DNA from: Alphaproteobacteria bacterium | GTDB taxonomy: Bacteria; Pseudomonadota; Alphaproteobacteria; Rickettsiales; JABCZZ01 | NCBI GenBank assembly: GCA_013288335.1 | Contig: JABDCC010000003.1 | Location: forward strand, 1-64,000 | Direction of reading: 5' to 3' | DNA length: 64,000 nt | In this document: positions 41,449 through 51,107 of the stretch, one piece after another | How the letters are laid out: each line of letters opens with the position of its first letter | Position numbering within the stretch: the stretch's first letter is position 1 | Program-made: the position numbers and the translations under genes | The notes under the pieces: model-generated | Database searches by the model: none | Told to the model about the DNA's origin: nothing | Seen by the model: the letters and a program-made list of their open reading frames with translations, nothing else

Positions 41449-41988
41449 ATGCTTGGTATAGGACAAAAATTTCCATCTTTTTCAATGAAAGCAACAGTTT
41501 CTAACGATATTAAAACTGCTTTCACTGACGTTACAGACAAAAGCCACCCCGGAAAATGGCTCGTATTTTTCTCATGGCCAAAGGATTTTACCTTTGTCTG
41601 CCCGACTGAAATTGCCGAATTTGGCAAGCTGAATAAGGAATTCAAAGACCGTGACGCGCAAGTATTGGGCTTAAGTACCGATAGTGAATTCGTGCATCTT
41701 GCATGGCGCCAAAATCATAAGGATTTACACAACCTGCCCTTCCCTATGCTTGCCGATGTAAAACGTGAATTAAGCACGGCGCTTGGTATCTTAAATGTAG
41801 CCGAAGGTGTTGCTGATCGCACTACTTACATCGTCGACCCAGAAGGCATTATTAGATTCGTTATGGTGACGGATTTGAATGTTGGCCGTAATGTTAAAGA
41901 GGTATTGCGTGTTCTTGATGCATTACAAACAGACGAGCTTTGCCCATGCAACTGGAACAAAGGCGAAGACACTTTAAAAGTCGCTTAA
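41449..41988 (+). CDS. ahpC: Peroxiredoxin AhpC
   Basis: The 179-residue 2-Cys peroxiredoxin has the peroxidatic cysteine in FTFVCPTEIAEF (Cys51) and C-terminal cysteines in DELCPCNW (Cys165/Cys167) for resolution. Other hallmarks are LGLSTDSEFVHLAWRQNHKD and RTTYIVDPEGIIRFVMVTD. It reduces H2O2, alkyl hydroperoxides and peroxynitrite in the cytoplasm. A strong ribosome site (AAGGAGG) precedes the start. It is followed by ahpD after 21 bp, so AhpD rather than AhpF is the expected reductant. It is likely induced by the adjacent OxyR. Confidence 0.94.
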   Translation: MLGIGQKFPSFSMKATVSNDIKTAFTDVTDKSHPGKWLVFFSWPKDFTFVCPTEIAEFGKLNKEFKDRDAQVLGLSTDSEFVHLAWRQNHKDLHNLPFPMLADVKRELSTALGILNVAEGVADRTTYIVDPEGIIRFVMVTDLNVGRNVKEVLRVLDALQTDELCPCNWNKGEDTLKVA

Positions 41989-42009
41989 AAACTAAAAATA
42001 GGAGAATTT

Positions 42010-42588
42010 ATGACAGAGCTTAATTTAGAATCACTAAGGGAATCACTGCCAGCATATGCCAAGGATATTAAACTTAATCTTGGCAATGTGCTGACAACTG
42101 AAGGCTCCGGAGATCTTACTATTAACCAGATAATGGGAGTAGCACTCGCTTCCGCCTATGCAACCCGCAACATTAAGGTGATAGGCGCGATTGCATATGA
42201 AGCGGCGTCTGTGATTTCGCAAGCTGAACAGGAAGCAGCAAAATCCGCTTCAGCTATTATGGCAATGAATAATATTTATTACCGGTTCATTCATCTTGTA
42301 CACGATGAAGAACTCGGAAAACTACCGCCAAAACTGCGCATGAACGTGATCGGAAGCCCTGGAATTGCCAAGGTGGAGTTTGAATTATACTCACTTGCGG
42401 TCTCTGCCATAAATGGTTGCGGAATGTGCATGGAAGCGCATGTTCATGAAGTATTGAAAGGCGGAATCAGCAAATTGGGTATTCAGTCCTCCATAAGAAT
42501 AGCCGCAGTAATCAATGCAACCGCCCAAGCGATAAGTAATAGAGATGCAGAAAACGCACTACATAATAAATCAGAATTGGCTGCTTAA
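42010..42588 (+). CDS. ahpD: Alkyl hydroperoxide reductase AhpD
   Basis: The 192-residue helical protein has the AhpD active site AINGCGMCMEAHVHEVLKGG: Cys137 and Cys140 in a C-x-x-C with His144 three residues on, as in the carboxymuconolactone-decarboxylase fold. It regenerates reduced AhpC, drawing electrons from lipoylated dihydrolipoamide succinyltransferase and its reductase in the known system. It starts 21 bp after ahpC with ribosome site AGGAG and ends in a terminator hairpin. Confidence 0.93.
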   Translation: MTELNLESLRESLPAYAKDIKLNLGNVLTTEGSGDLTINQIMGVALASAYATRNIKVIGAIAYEAASVISQAEQEAAKSASAIMAMNNIYYRFIHLVHDEELGKLPPKLRMNVIGSPGIAKVEFELYSLAVSAINGCGMCMEAHVHEVLKGGISKLGIQSSIRIAAVINATAQAISNRDAENALHNKSELAA

Positions 42589-42601
42589 AAGCTCCCACCT
42601 C

Positions 42602-42634
42602 ATCCACGAGGTATAAAGCCTCGTGGATCTTTTA
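42602..42634 (+). terminator. Terminator of ahpCD
   Basis: ATCCACGAGG (42602-42611) pairs with CCTCGTGGAT (42619-42628), a perfect 10-bp stem with a 7-nt loop, followed by CTTTTA. It lies 14 bp after the ahpD stop. Confidence 0.85.
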
Positions 42635-42696
42635 CTCTATAAAAACTTCAATAAGAATGTTACAAAGCAGATAATATAAAATTATTTTCTGCCAAT

Positions 42697-45624
42697 ATGT
42701 TAAAGTTCACTTTTCTTGATAATATTACGGATCTAAAAACCAATGTCCGGGAGGATAATGTCGCCCGCGGAATTGAAGTGTTGATTGCAAAAAGCAAACA
42801 ATCGGACAATGAAGATTTAATAAAAAAAATTAATACTATTCTAGTTCATCCTAGCGGCAAAACCTTGCTTGGTATGATTTTTAGCTATTCACCATTTCTT
42901 ACCAAAATCATTCAACAATACCCGGGTTTCTTCGTCAGTATTTGTATACACGGAAGCGATAAGTGCTTTGAAGAATTAAAAGCGTCATTATCTGCAGCAT
43001 CCCCCCATAATACTAACGAACTCATGAAAACGATGCGTGTGGCAAAAGGCAAAGCTTCTCTGCTGATTGCACTTTCTGATATCGCAGGTTTATGGACACT
43101 TGAAAAAGTGACTTCTTCCATGTCAGATTTTGCCGAAATATGCGTAAGATTAACACTTTCATTTTTACTAAATGAAGCTGCACAGAAAAATGATATCATC
43201 CTTCCGCACCCTGAAAATCCCCAAAAAGATTCCGCAATATTTGTACTGGCAATGGGAAAACTGGGTGCTCGTGAGCTAAATTATTCCAGTGATATTGATC
43301 TGATTGTCTTTTTTGATAAAGAGCGGGTTCATTATCCTAATATGAATAATGTGCAGCATTATTTTTCTAAAATGACTCATGAAATGGTACGAATTTTACA
43401 AGAACGCACTGCCGACGGATATGTTTTTCGTGTCGATTTGCGGCTACGTCCGGATCCCGCCTCAACCCCTGCTGCAATGTCCATTGCCGGGGCCATCACC
43501 TATTATGAAACGGTCGGGCAAAACTGGGAAAGAGCGGCTTTTATAAAAGCGCGCCCCATTGCCGGCGATATGGAAGCGGGATACCAATTTCTGAAACAAA
43601 TTTCTCCTTTTATATGGCGCAAGAATCTTGATTTTGCGGCTATTGCTGACATTCAATCCATTAAACGCCAGATGGATGAAAAAACCGGCAGAGATATTAA
43701 TATTCCCGGACATAATGTAAAAACTGGAATTGGCGGCATAAGGGAGATAGAATTTTTTGCCCAGATTCACCAACTGATTTGGGGCGGAAGAATACCGCAA
43801 CTTCGTATCTCAAATACCTGTAAAACCCTTGAGGCACTTGCAAATAACGAATTGATTAGCCTGGATCTCGCAAAGAAACTCATTGATAGTTATCGGTTCT
43901 TACGAACCACAGAACATCGATTGCAAATGATTGAAGATCAGCAAACCCATAGTATTCCTGTGGCAATGGAGGCAAGAGAGCAGTTTTCACGCTTTATGGG
44001 GTTTGGCAATAACATAACTTTAGAAAACGAGTTACTTATACATCTGAATTTCGTGCATGAAAATTTTTCAGGGGCATTTCGCGGTCAGGGTAGGCTTAGT
44101 GGCGATGAGGGTAAGCTATCTTTTACAGGGGTAGAAAACGATCCTCACACTCTCGAAACTCTTACAAAAATGGGCTATAGCAACCCCGCTTCTGTCTCCG
44201 AACTGATTCAAAGCTGGCATCGCGGAGCACGGCGCGCGACACGCACAAAACGCGCGCGCGAATTGATTACAGAACTAACACCCACTTTACTCAAGGCATT
44301 TGCCGCCACCGTAAAACCCGATCAGGCTTTTATTCGCTTTGATGAATTTCTTTCAAAGCTTCCGGCGGGGGTACAATTATTTTCTCTGTTTAATGCTAAC
44401 CCGCAATTACTTACCTTGCTTGCACTTATCATGGGCTCAGCACCCGCTATGGCAGAGACACTCAGTAAAAACCCCAACCTGCTGGATAGTGTATTAACCG
44501 GTGCGTTTTATGATGATTTTCAGAATAAAGCAGAATTATTTAATGAGGTTTCCAATCAATTACTGCTCGCCCGTGATTTTGAAGACGAAATGGATATCAT
44601 ACGGCGCTTTAAGAATGAAAAACAATTTCAGGCAGGCGTACAATTAATCCGCCATCAGGTTACCTCTCTTGAGGTAAGCAATTTCCTAAGTGATATAGCG
44701 GAAACCTGCCTTGAGGCCATGCTTCACCGTGTAGAAATACATTTCAAGAATAAGCATCCTGATTTACAATTAGGTTGCCTTGCTACTATAGCGCTTGGCC
44801 GTCTGGGCGCACGTGAGATGACCTTCGGATCTGATATTGATCTGGTATTTGTATATAAAAGTTCTGATAAGAAAGTTCAGGAACAGAATCACATTATTTA
44901 TAATAAACTATGCCAGCGTTTTATCAGTGCGCTGACTGCACTTACCCGCGAAGGACGGCTTTATGAGGTAGACACACGTCTGCGTCCTTCGGGCAAGGAT
45001 GGTTTGCTTGTTGTGAGCACCGATGCATTTGACAAATACTTCAGTGAATCTGCTTGGACGTTTGAAATCATGGCATTCACCCGCGCACGAGTAATTACTG
45101 GCGACAGAGATTTAAGAAATGAAATAGGAAAGGTAATTACTGCTAATATTATAAAGAAGCGGGCGAAAGAAACACTTATTCAGGATATTATCGATTTACG
45201 TAGTAAAATTACCAAGGAATTTGGAAGCAACGATCCATGGAACCTCAAATACGCACATGGTGGAATTATGGATCTGGATTTTCTGGCGCAGTATTTTGTT
45301 CTCTTACATGCTAACCAACATCCTGATATAATAATAAATTCAACAGGCAAAGTTTTTGAACGGCTTGTAAGCCACGATCTTATTAGTAATACCACAGGGA
45401 AAGCACTGTTCGAGGCGCATAGATTTTTAAACTCTTTATTTGCCCTGCTGCGACTTTGCGGTGGAGGCATTTTAGACGAAAGCACCGCACCGCAAGGCCT
45501 CAAGGATTTGATAACAACAAACGCCGGATTACCAAACTTTGATTCCGTGAAAGATCATTTACTTGCAACGTTGGAAACTGTGCGTAAATATTATAGTGAA
45601 TTTATCAATCCCAATAATATTTAA
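42697..45624 (+). CDS. glnE: Glutamine synthetase adenylyltransferase/deadenylylase GlnE
   Basis: The 975-residue protein has the two nucleotidyltransferase domains of GlnE. The first has GARELNYSSDIDLIVFFDKE and the second has GAREMTFGSDIDLVFVYKSS. Each is followed by its helical domain (IKTGIGG-like VKTGIGGIREIEFFAQIHQL; AHGGIMDLDFLAQYFVLLHA). One domain adds AMP to glutamine synthetase, the other removes it, under PII control. The length is typical. It stands alone, with a short AT-rich leader behind the ahpCD terminator, and overlaps the convergent SH3 gene by 4 bp. Confidence 0.94.
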   Translation: MLKFTFLDNITDLKTNVREDNVARGIEVLIAKSKQSDNEDLIKKINTILVHPSGKTLLGMIFSYSPFLTKIIQQYPGFFVSICIHGSDKCFEELKASLSAASPHNTNELMKTMRVAKGKASLLIALSDIAGLWTLEKVTSSMSDFAEICVRLTLSFLLNEAAQKNDIILPHPENPQKDSAIFVLAMGKLGARELNYSSDIDLIVFFDKERVHYPNMNNVQHYFSKMTHEMVRILQERTADGYVFRVDLRLRPDPASTPAAMSIAGAITYYETVGQNWERAAFIKARPIAGDMEAGYQFLKQISPFIWRKNLDFAAIADIQSIKRQMDEKTGRDINIPGHNVKTGIGGIREIEFFAQIHQLIWGGRIPQLRISNTCKTLEALANNELISLDLAKKLIDSYRFLRTTEHRLQMIEDQQTHSIPVAMEAREQFSRFMGFGNNITLENELLIHLNFVHENFSGAFRGQGRLSGDEGKLSFTGVENDPHTLETLTKMGYSNPASVSELIQSWHRGARRATRTKRARELITELTPTLLKAFAATVKPDQAFIRFDEFLSKLPAGVQLFSLFNANPQLLTLLALIMGSAPAMAETLSKNPNLLDSVLTGAFYDDFQNKAELFNEVSNQLLLARDFEDEMDIIRRFKNEKQFQAGVQLIRHQVTSLEVSNFLSDIAETCLEAMLHRVEIHFKNKHPDLQLGCLATIALGRLGAREMTFGSDIDLVFVYKSSDKKVQEQNHIIYNKLCQRFISALTALTREGRLYEVDTRLRPSGKDGLLVVSTDAFDKYFSESAWTFEIMAFTRARVITGDRDLRNEIGKVITANIIKKRAKETLIQDIIDLRSKITKEFGSNDPWNLKYAHGGIMDLDFLAQYFVLLHANQHPDIIINSTGKVFERLVSHDLISNTTGKALFEAHRFLNSLFALLRLCGGGILDESTAPQGLKDLITTNAGLPNFDSVKDHLLATLETVRKYYSEFINPNNI

Positions 45625-46190
45625 AACTTTTCTTTCTTATAGGCGCCCCAGATATCACTTTTCGGCACCCACCCCTTGTGACCGGATATTTGCATTTTGC
45701 ACCAGTCAATATCGCATTCAACAAGTTTACCGATTACGCCGGGTTCTGCTTTTAAAATAGGCGGGGCTTTATCTTCGGGCGAGCGCCGCAGAACGACTGT
45801 AGTTCCTTTAATAATTGCCATTCTTTTGCCTTGCAGCATCTGTTTGTGCACCCAGCCCGTTGTACCCTGTGAGTCACGTATCTCACGCCATTGGTCAAAT
45901 TCCTGGATAATTTCTACCGGCAATGATTCATGCTTATATACCCAGTTTATGCTGTAACGCGTACCCGGCCCAATGCGCATATTTACATCGTCGGAGCGCA
46001 GAGAAGCAAAACGCGGTACCGGTAATCCGGCATCATCATGATCATCTTCGGCACTGCAAATATTAGAAAAAAACAGCGAAAGAATAACTATTATTGTGGA
46101 TACGAGTCGCAGAGAAAATTGCGTAGAGCACAATTGGAGAAAGGGCTCTCTCTTTAAAAAACTACAGTAATTCTTCTTTATAGCGATCAT
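45621..46190 (-). CDS. Periplasmic SH3-domain protein
   Basis: Residues after the start at 46190 (MIAIKKNYCSFLKREPFLQL) lead into the signal-like stretch LRLVSTIIVILSLFFSNICS, with cleavage likely after CSA. Two bacterial SH3-like units follow: ASLRSDDVNMRIGPGTRYSI with EFDQWREIRDSQGTTGWVHK, and TVVLRRSPEDKAPPILKAEP with DWCKMQISGHKGWVPKSDIW. Such proteins often bind peptidoglycan. The start overlaps the MFS gene end by about 29 bp; a longer frame to 46226 or a shorter start are possible. It may be cotranscribed with the MFS transporter. Confidence 0.8.
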   Translation of the reverse strand: MIAIKKNYCSFLKREPFLQLCSTQFSLRLVSTIIVILSLFFSNICSAEDDHDDAGLPVPRFASLRSDDVNMRIGPGTRYSINWVYKHESLPVEIIQEFDQWREIRDSQGTTGWVHKQMLQGKRMAIIKGTTVVLRRSPEDKAPPILKAEPGVIGKLVECDIDWCKMQISGHKGWVPKSDIWGAYKKEKF

Positions 46191-47412
46191 GATACCCAAT
46201 AAATGCAATAAGCGATATGCACGCACATAACATAATAAATAGTGCCACTATACTATTCATTTGGGTTTCTTTGACAAGCCAAGTTTCAATAACCGGTGTT
46301 AATCCGCCAAGCATCGCCGCAATATTGTAAGATAGTGCCATTCCGGTGTAGCGGATGCTGGTAGGAAAAAGTTCTACCAGTAAGGCAGGTATAGTGCCGC
46401 CGTAGCAACTCAGAATAACAGTAAAAAGAAGCATAGCGGTTATAACGTAGCCAAAGCTGCTATTATTCATGAGTAAAAATATAGGAACGGTCGCAATCAG
46501 ATAAGCTATGGCAGTCCCTACCAATAAACGTTTTCGACCTATTTTATCAGAAATATAAGCAGAAAGTGGCGCTACAATAATCATTAAAATCATGCATAAT
46601 GCACTGATGAAATAAGCTTGTTTGAATAACAAACCCAAACCGCTGATCATGTAGTCATTTAAGAAAACGGTAAGCGTGTAAAACGGAACGGTTACCGATA
46701 AATAAATCCCGATACCGCGCAAGAGTTCTACAAAATGCCCACGCAATGCTTCGCGAACAGGGGTTTGCGATAATCTTCCTTCATTCTTAGCTTTTTCATA
46801 ATGCGGGCTTTCATCGGTATGATTGCGGATATAAAATCCAACGAATGCGACTACAAGACCTAAAACAAATGGCACTCGCCAACCCCAGAGTTCAAATTCC
46901 GCCTGCGTCATAAAAAAGGAAAATACGGTGGCAGAAAGAGAACCCATCAACATGCCAACACACAAACTAAGTATAGTCGTGCTACCGGCGATACCACGTC
47001 TTCCGATAGGGGAATGCTCAACAATAAATGCCATGGAACCGCTAAATTGGCCAGCCAGTGCAAGGCCTTGGAGTAAGCGTATGAGTGTGAGTAATATAGG
47101 CGCCCATATACCAATATATGCATAGGTAGGCAGAAACGCTATGGAAGCGGTCAGTATTGCCATCATAAAAATAGAGAGTGTCAGAGAAAATTTGCGGCCA
47201 AATTTATCACCGAGATAACCGAAAATGATTGCACCGAGCGGGCGCATGAGGAAACCAGCGGCAAAAACTCCGTAGGTAGAAAGCATCTGAACATAATGAT
47301 TGCCGCCAGGAAAAAATAGTTTTCCGATAATGGTGACAAAATACCCGTAAAGGGCAAAATCGTACCACTCCAGTCCATTCGCAACCATCCCGGCAATAAC
47401 AACACGGCGCAT
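46162..47412 (-). CDS. MFS transporter, metabolite:H+ symporter (MHS) type
   Basis: The 416-residue protein has 12 predicted membrane segments and the MHS signatures: GMVANGLEWYDFALYGYFVT at the start, FLMRPLGAIIFGYLGDKFGR with KFSLTLSIFMMA (loop 2-3), and LPTYAYIGIWAPILLTLIRL-LQGLALAGQFSG. Later RYTGMALSYNIAAMLGGLTP is also typical. MHS members import osmolytes such as proline/betaine or dicarboxylates with protons, but the substrate cannot be read off. It is upstream of the SH3 gene on the same strand and downstream of tyrS. Confidence 0.88.
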   Translation of the reverse strand: MRRVVIAGMVANGLEWYDFALYGYFVTIIGKLFFPGGNHYVQMLSTYGVFAAGFLMRPLGAIIFGYLGDKFGRKFSLTLSIFMMAILTASIAFLPTYAYIGIWAPILLTLIRLLQGLALAGQFSGSMAFIVEHSPIGRRGIAGSTTILSLCVGMLMGSLSATVFSFFMTQAEFELWGWRVPFVLGLVVAFVGFYIRNHTDESPHYEKAKNEGRLSQTPVREALRGHFVELLRGIGIYLSVTVPFYTLTVFLNDYMISGLGLLFKQAYFISALCMILMIIVAPLSAYISDKIGRKRLLVGTAIAYLIATVPIFLLMNNSSFGYVITAMLLFTVILSCYGGTIPALLVELFPTSIRYTGMALSYNIAAMLGGLTPVIETWLVKETQMNSIVALFIMLCACISLIAFIGYHDRYKEELL

Positions 47413-47456
47413 ATTATTATTTTTCTTTTTTCTTATAGTCCCACTTTGGGAGTGTA

Positions 47457-48755
47457 TTATTCTTTTATCTTTATAAGCAAGTGATGCTTCTTACCAGAAC
47501 TCAATTTGACATATCCACAATTTTTTATGTGAAATAAATTTATTGACATTTTTGCATCTACAACTTTCTCATCGTTCACCTTTGCGCCGCCTCCCTCTAT
47601 TAGTTTTTTAGCCTCCCCTTTGCTCTCTTTCATTCCCGCCATGTGAAACAGCTCAAACACTGGAACGCCAGCTTCTAGCAGGGATTTTTCAATAAAAAAT
47701 GTTTTTAAGTTTTCGTCTGCACCACCCTCTTCAAAAGTCTTGCGCGCGGTTTCAGCAGATTGCTGCGCAGCAGCAATCCCGTGGCAAAGTTTAGTCGCTT
47801 CATTGGCAAGAATCTTTTTTGCCTCGTTAATTTCGGAGCCCTGTAGTATTTCGAGTTTATAAATTTCATCCATCGGCAGCTCCGTAAAGAAGCGGAGGAA
47901 TTTACCAACATCTGCATCCTCGGTATTGCGCCAGAACTGCCAGTAGTCGAAGGGCGATAACATATCGGCATTGAGCCACACTGCACCATTGGCAGTCTTG
48001 CCCATTTTTGCACCGGAAGAAGTGGTGATAAGCGGGGTGGTGAGGCCGAATAACTTTTTAGAATCGATTTGATCTGTTCCTATGATAGCGTCACCTATGT
48101 AATTAATCTTACGGCTAAGCTCTACACCATTAACGATATTTCCCCATTGGTCACTTCCACCAATTTGTAAACGACATTCGTATTCTTCATTCAGTTTTAC
48201 AAAATCATATGCTTGCAGGATCATATAATTAAATTCAAGAAAACTCAGGTTTTGCTCGCGCTCTAACCGGAGTTTTACGCTATCCATACTTAGCATACGG
48301 TTGACAGAAAAATGCTTTCCGTAATCACGCAAGAACTCTATATAATTGAGATTATCCAGCCAATCAGCATTATTGAGAAACAGCGCATTATTTTTTGCAG
48401 TGCCGCCGAACTGAATAAAATTTCCAAAGACATCTTTAATACTCTCCAGATTGCCAATGATGTTCATATCAGTAAGTAATTTCCGCGATTCATCTTTACC
48501 AGAAGGATCGCCGATTTTTGTAGTGCCGCCACCCATTAAAACAATCGGCTTATGCCCGCATTTTTGCAACCAGCGCAGAATCATGATTTGCATCAGGCTG
48601 CCCACATGAAGACTCGGGGCAGTACAATCAAAACCTATATACGCGGTAATGCTATCTTCATCCATTACTTTAGCTAATCCATCAATGTCCGTGCATTGAT
48701 GAAGAAAACCGCGTTCTTTTATGATATGTATAAATTCGGACTTGTTACTTGTCAT
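47457..48755 (-). CDS. tyrS: Tyrosyl-tRNA synthetase
   Basis: The 432-residue class I synthetase has the HIGH-like motif in [20 protein letters not shown], the tyrosine pocket region [20 protein letters not shown] with [11 protein letters not shown], and the KMSKS-like [12 protein letters not shown]-terminal S4 RNA-binding domain is present ([17 protein letters not shown] region and [18 protein letters not shown]). It charges tRNA-Tyr. Its 5' end faces the divergent anmK gene, 71 bp from the chosen anmK start. Confidence 0.95.
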   Translation of the reverse strand: MTSNKSEFIHIIKERGFLHQCTDIDGLAKVMDEDSITAYIGFDCTAPSLHVGSLMQIMILRWLQKCGHKPIVLMGGGTTKIGDPSGKDESRKLLTDMNIIGNLESIKDVFGNFIQFGGTAKNNALFLNNADWLDNLNYIEFLRDYGKHFSVNRMLSMDSVKLRLEREQNLSFLEFNYMILQAYDFVKLNEEYECRLQIGGSDQWGNIVNGVELSRKINYIGDAIIGTDQIDSKKLFGLTTPLITTSSGAKMGKTANGAVWLNADMLSPFDYWQFWRNTEDADVGKFLRFFTELPMDEIYKLEILQGSEINEAKKILANEATKLCHGIAAAQQSAETARKTFEEGGADENLKTFFIEKSLLEAGVPVFELFHMAGMKESKGEAKKLIEGGGAKVNDEKVVDAKMSINLFHIKNCGYVKLSSGKKHHLLIKIKE

Positions 48756-48825
48756 GGACTTACCTAGAGATAATATACGAAAAACAATTTATAAAGATTA
48801 CAAAAGAAAACGCAAGGAACGCGAT

Positions 48826-49920
48826 ATGCAGGAAAATTACTGGGCGCTGGGTTTAATGAGCGGAACATCGCTTGACGGCATAGACACCGCACTCATCCGC
48901 ACCGATGGCAACGAGATATTTGAAATGGGACCGTGGGTCACGGTGCCGTTCGAGGATAATTTACGCAAAGATATTCGTGAATCGGTTTATATGCGCGGGG
49001 ATATCGCGAGAATCGAGCAGAAAATTACCATGGCGCATGTGGATGCGGCAAAGGCGCTGCTTAAACAGGCAAACATGAAACCTAAAGACATCAAAGTCAT
49101 AGGTTTTCATGGCCAAACTATAGCCCATCGCCCAAACGAAGGACTAACCTGGCAAATCGGCAACGGCGCACTGCTTGCAGAAAAAACCGGCATTGATGTT
49201 GTGTGTGATTTTCGCAGGCGCGATGTGGCAGCAGGTGGCCAAGGTGCGCCTCTTGTGCCGCTGTTTCATGCAAGTTTGGTCAAGCACATGGATTTGCCGG
49301 TGGTGATACTCAATATCGGCGGTATTGCGAACTTAACCTGGGTCGGGCGTTCGGAAAATACCGGAAATGACCTGCTGGCGCTCGATATTATTGCGTTTGA
49401 TACTGGCCCCGGCAATGTGCTGCTTAATGAATGGGCGCTGCAATATACCGGGCAGAATCTTGATAAAGATGGAAAACTGGCGCTTGCCGGAAAAGTGGAT
49501 GAGCAAATACTCAAGGAATATATGGCCGATCCGTTTTTTGCCATTAACCCGCCAAAATCGCTGGATCGTAATTATTTTACATTGGAAGGCGTTGAAACCC
49601 TGAGTAAGGAAGATGGCGCGGCAACCCTCACTGCTTTCACCGCTAAAGCCATTGTGAGTGCGCAGGATTATTTCCCGGTTCCGGCAAAACATTGGTATGT
49701 GGCAGGCGGCGGCAGGCATAACCCGGCGCTTATGAAGGCAATCGACAAAGAATTAGTTGGCGTGCGTCCGGTTGAAACCCTTGGCTGGTATGGCGACGCG
49801 CTGGAAGCGCAGGCTTTCGCATTTTTGGCTATTCGTTCAATCAAACGATTACCCCTCACCCTGCCCACCACCACAGGCACCAATCATATTGTGACTGGCG
49901 GCGCGTTTTACGCGGCTTGA
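48826..49920 (+). CDS. anmK: Anhydro-N-acetylmuramic acid kinase
   Basis: The start is placed at 48826 (MQENYWALGLMSGTSLDGID), preceded by AAGGA; an upstream in-frame ATG would add a 35-residue charged extension and overlap tyrS. The 364-residue enzyme has the family start GLMSGTSLDG, KVIGFHGQTIAHRP, WQIGNGALLAEKTGIDVVCD-FRRRD, and LALDIIAFDTGPGNVLLNEW. It converts anhMurNAc plus ATP to MurNAc-6-phosphate in peptidoglycan recycling. Its presence, with amiC, suggests that the organism recycles its own wall. Confidence 0.93.
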   Translation: MQENYWALGLMSGTSLDGIDTALIRTDGNEIFEMGPWVTVPFEDNLRKDIRESVYMRGDIARIEQKITMAHVDAAKALLKQANMKPKDIKVIGFHGQTIAHRPNEGLTWQIGNGALLAEKTGIDVVCDFRRRDVAAGGQGAPLVPLFHASLVKHMDLPVVILNIGGIANLTWVGRSENTGNDLLALDIIAFDTGPGNVLLNEWALQYTGQNLDKDGKLALAGKVDEQILKEYMADPFFAINPPKSLDRNYFTLEGVETLSKEDGAATLTAFTAKAIVSAQDYFPVPAKHWYVAGGGRHNPALMKAIDKELVGVRPVETLGWYGDALEAQAFAFLAIRSIKRLPLTLPTTTGTNHIVTGGAFYAA

Positions 49921-49935
49921 TTATAAGAAAAAATA

Positions 49936-50010
49936 GAAGTCGGGAAATCGAGAATTCCAGAAATAGCAATCTTTCTTGTATTCCCTTTTTCCCGTATTCT
50001 CCGCTTCTTG
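49936..50010. repeat. Imperfect palindromic repeat after anmK
   Basis: Half-sites GAAGTCGGGAAATCGAGAAT and ATTCTCCGCTTC form an imperfect palindrome around a 40-bp centre. The right half is similar to the insert inside the ABC-F gene (36112-36181). It could fold as a terminator-like hairpin for anmK or be a dispersed element. Confidence 0.35.
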
Positions 50011-50045
50011 TCACAAAAGTTTCATTAAAACTTCATAAAACCGTA
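50008..50045 (+). promoter_or_regulatory. Pho-box-like promoter (three heptamers at 11-bp spacing)
   Basis: TTGTCAC (50008), GTTTCAT (50019) and ACTTCAT (50030) are separated by AT-only 4-nt spacers. Ten nt after the last comes TAATTC, a possible -10 box. The 7-4-7 direct repeat is the PhoB-site geometry. It lies about 125 bp upstream of the small membrane protein at 50171. Confidence 0.5.
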
Positions 50046-50170
50046 ATAATTCTGGTAGAACGGCGTGTTACAATAACAGCTTATTTTAGTATTCAGACTA
50101 TCGCATACTTACACAAGTATCTAGCCTCAATTTGTAACAAATTAAATTTAATATATTAAAACTTAAGAAC

Positions 50171-50443
50171 ATGAAAAAAGAAAAATTTTTTGTAACTGAA
50201 AAAAGAGAGGAAAAAAAAGGAATAATTGATTGGGAATATCGCAGAAAATTGTTTGTTATCGCTGTCATTACCGCAATTATCATGTGTGCAGCCATTGACT
50301 ATTTTGTATGGCCATATTTAAGTGCTAAAGATCGCATTCAGACAATAATATTTGAAATTGTTTGTGTTGTAGCTTTTACGTTTGCACTTAGGGCGGCCAT
50401 CAAAAGATTCAGAAAAGAAGCAGGTGATTTAGGTATCCATTAA
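50171..50443 (+). CDS. Small membrane protein (90 aa), putative Pho-controlled
   Basis: No family is recognised. The charged N-terminus MKKEKFFVTEKREEKKGIID is followed by two hydrophobic segments, LFVIAVITAIIMCAAIDYFV (about 31-50) and QTIIFEIVCVVAFTFALRAA (about 59-78), and a basic C-terminus. Both ends would face the cytoplasm. A Pho-box-like heptamer array sits upstream and a terminator follows, so it is a single-gene unit. The minus-strand gene at 61463 encodes another two-segment small membrane protein with a similar promoter. Confidence 0.65.
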   Translation: MKKEKFFVTEKREEKKGIIDWEYRRKLFVIAVITAIIMCAAIDYFVWPYLSAKDRIQTIIFEIVCVVAFTFALRAAIKRFRKEAGDLGIH

Positions 50444-50470
50444 TTATTTAAATTCTCTTTTAAAGTTTTA

Positions 50471-50498
50471 AGTCCTGCCCTCGGGTGGGACTTTTTTT
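50471..50498 (+). terminator. Terminator after the 90-aa membrane protein gene
   Basis: AGTCC-TG-CCC pairs with GGG-TG-GGACT around a 2-nt turn, followed by a run of seven T. The run continues toward the convergent PAP2 gene. Confidence 0.75.
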
Positions 50499-50507
50499 GC
50501 CCTGAAT

Positions 50508-51104
50508 CTACTTACAAATCGGTGAATACGGTCTTATATATTTAGCAATTTCCTGAATCAAATGTTCTGCCGGAAGGCGGAATCCGTGAAGGAGTGCCGC
50601 AGTAATCACAATGCATAGAATAAGCAGATATACATTAAATGATTTGAGCGGTCCGCGTTTTACATATTGCTGCACGAGTAAGAGCGCTACTCCGCCTACA
50701 ATAATACCTAACATCACTTCTGTAATATTGTGAAACCCAAGTACCACCCGCGTTGCGGCAATGGCTGCTATCAGATCGACTATGATGACAATTACAAAAA
50801 TTTGCCTCCAGCCTCGTAGTTGACTGCATAAAAGCAATGTGTAAGTGCCATAAACCGCTAATGATAATGCTGTGTGCCCGCTCGGTGAATTGATGCTCGA
50901 TGTATAGGAAACTCCGCCACAGCCTATGAAAAGTAATTTAGCGAGCGCAATCCCGCAGCTGCTAAGTATTAGCGCCAAAGCCAAAGCGAGTGCGCCTCTG
51001 CCGCATTTGTTATAGAGTAAATAAATGATCCCTACAAAAACGATGCCGCAAATTACGGAACTATCGCCGAGGTCTGTGATGGCAATAAGAAAATCTCTAT
51101 ACAT
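50508..51104 (-). CDS. PAP2-family membrane phosphatase
   Basis: The 198-residue protein has about six membrane segments and two of the PAP2 phosphatase motifs, SINSPSGHTALSLAVYG (P-S-G-H) and ATRVVLGFHNITEVMLG (the R-x5-H motif). The first motif (K-x6-R-P) is not obvious. It is 3 bp downstream of the sugar transferase gene, so the two are cotranscribed. Substrates may be undecaprenyl pyrophosphate or another lipid phosphate; recycling of the lipid carrier used by the neighbouring transferase is a reasonable inference. Confidence 0.75.
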   Translation of the reverse strand: MYRDFLIAITDLGDSSVICGIVFVGIIYLLYNKCGRGALALALALILSSCGIALAKLLFIGCGGVSYTSSINSPSGHTALSLAVYGTYTLLLCSQLRGWRQIFVIVIIVDLIAAIAATRVVLGFHNITEVMLGIIVGGVALLLVQQYVKRGPLKSFNVYLLILCIVITAALLHGFRLPAEHLIQEIAKYIRPYSPICK

Positions 51105-51107
51105 AAT

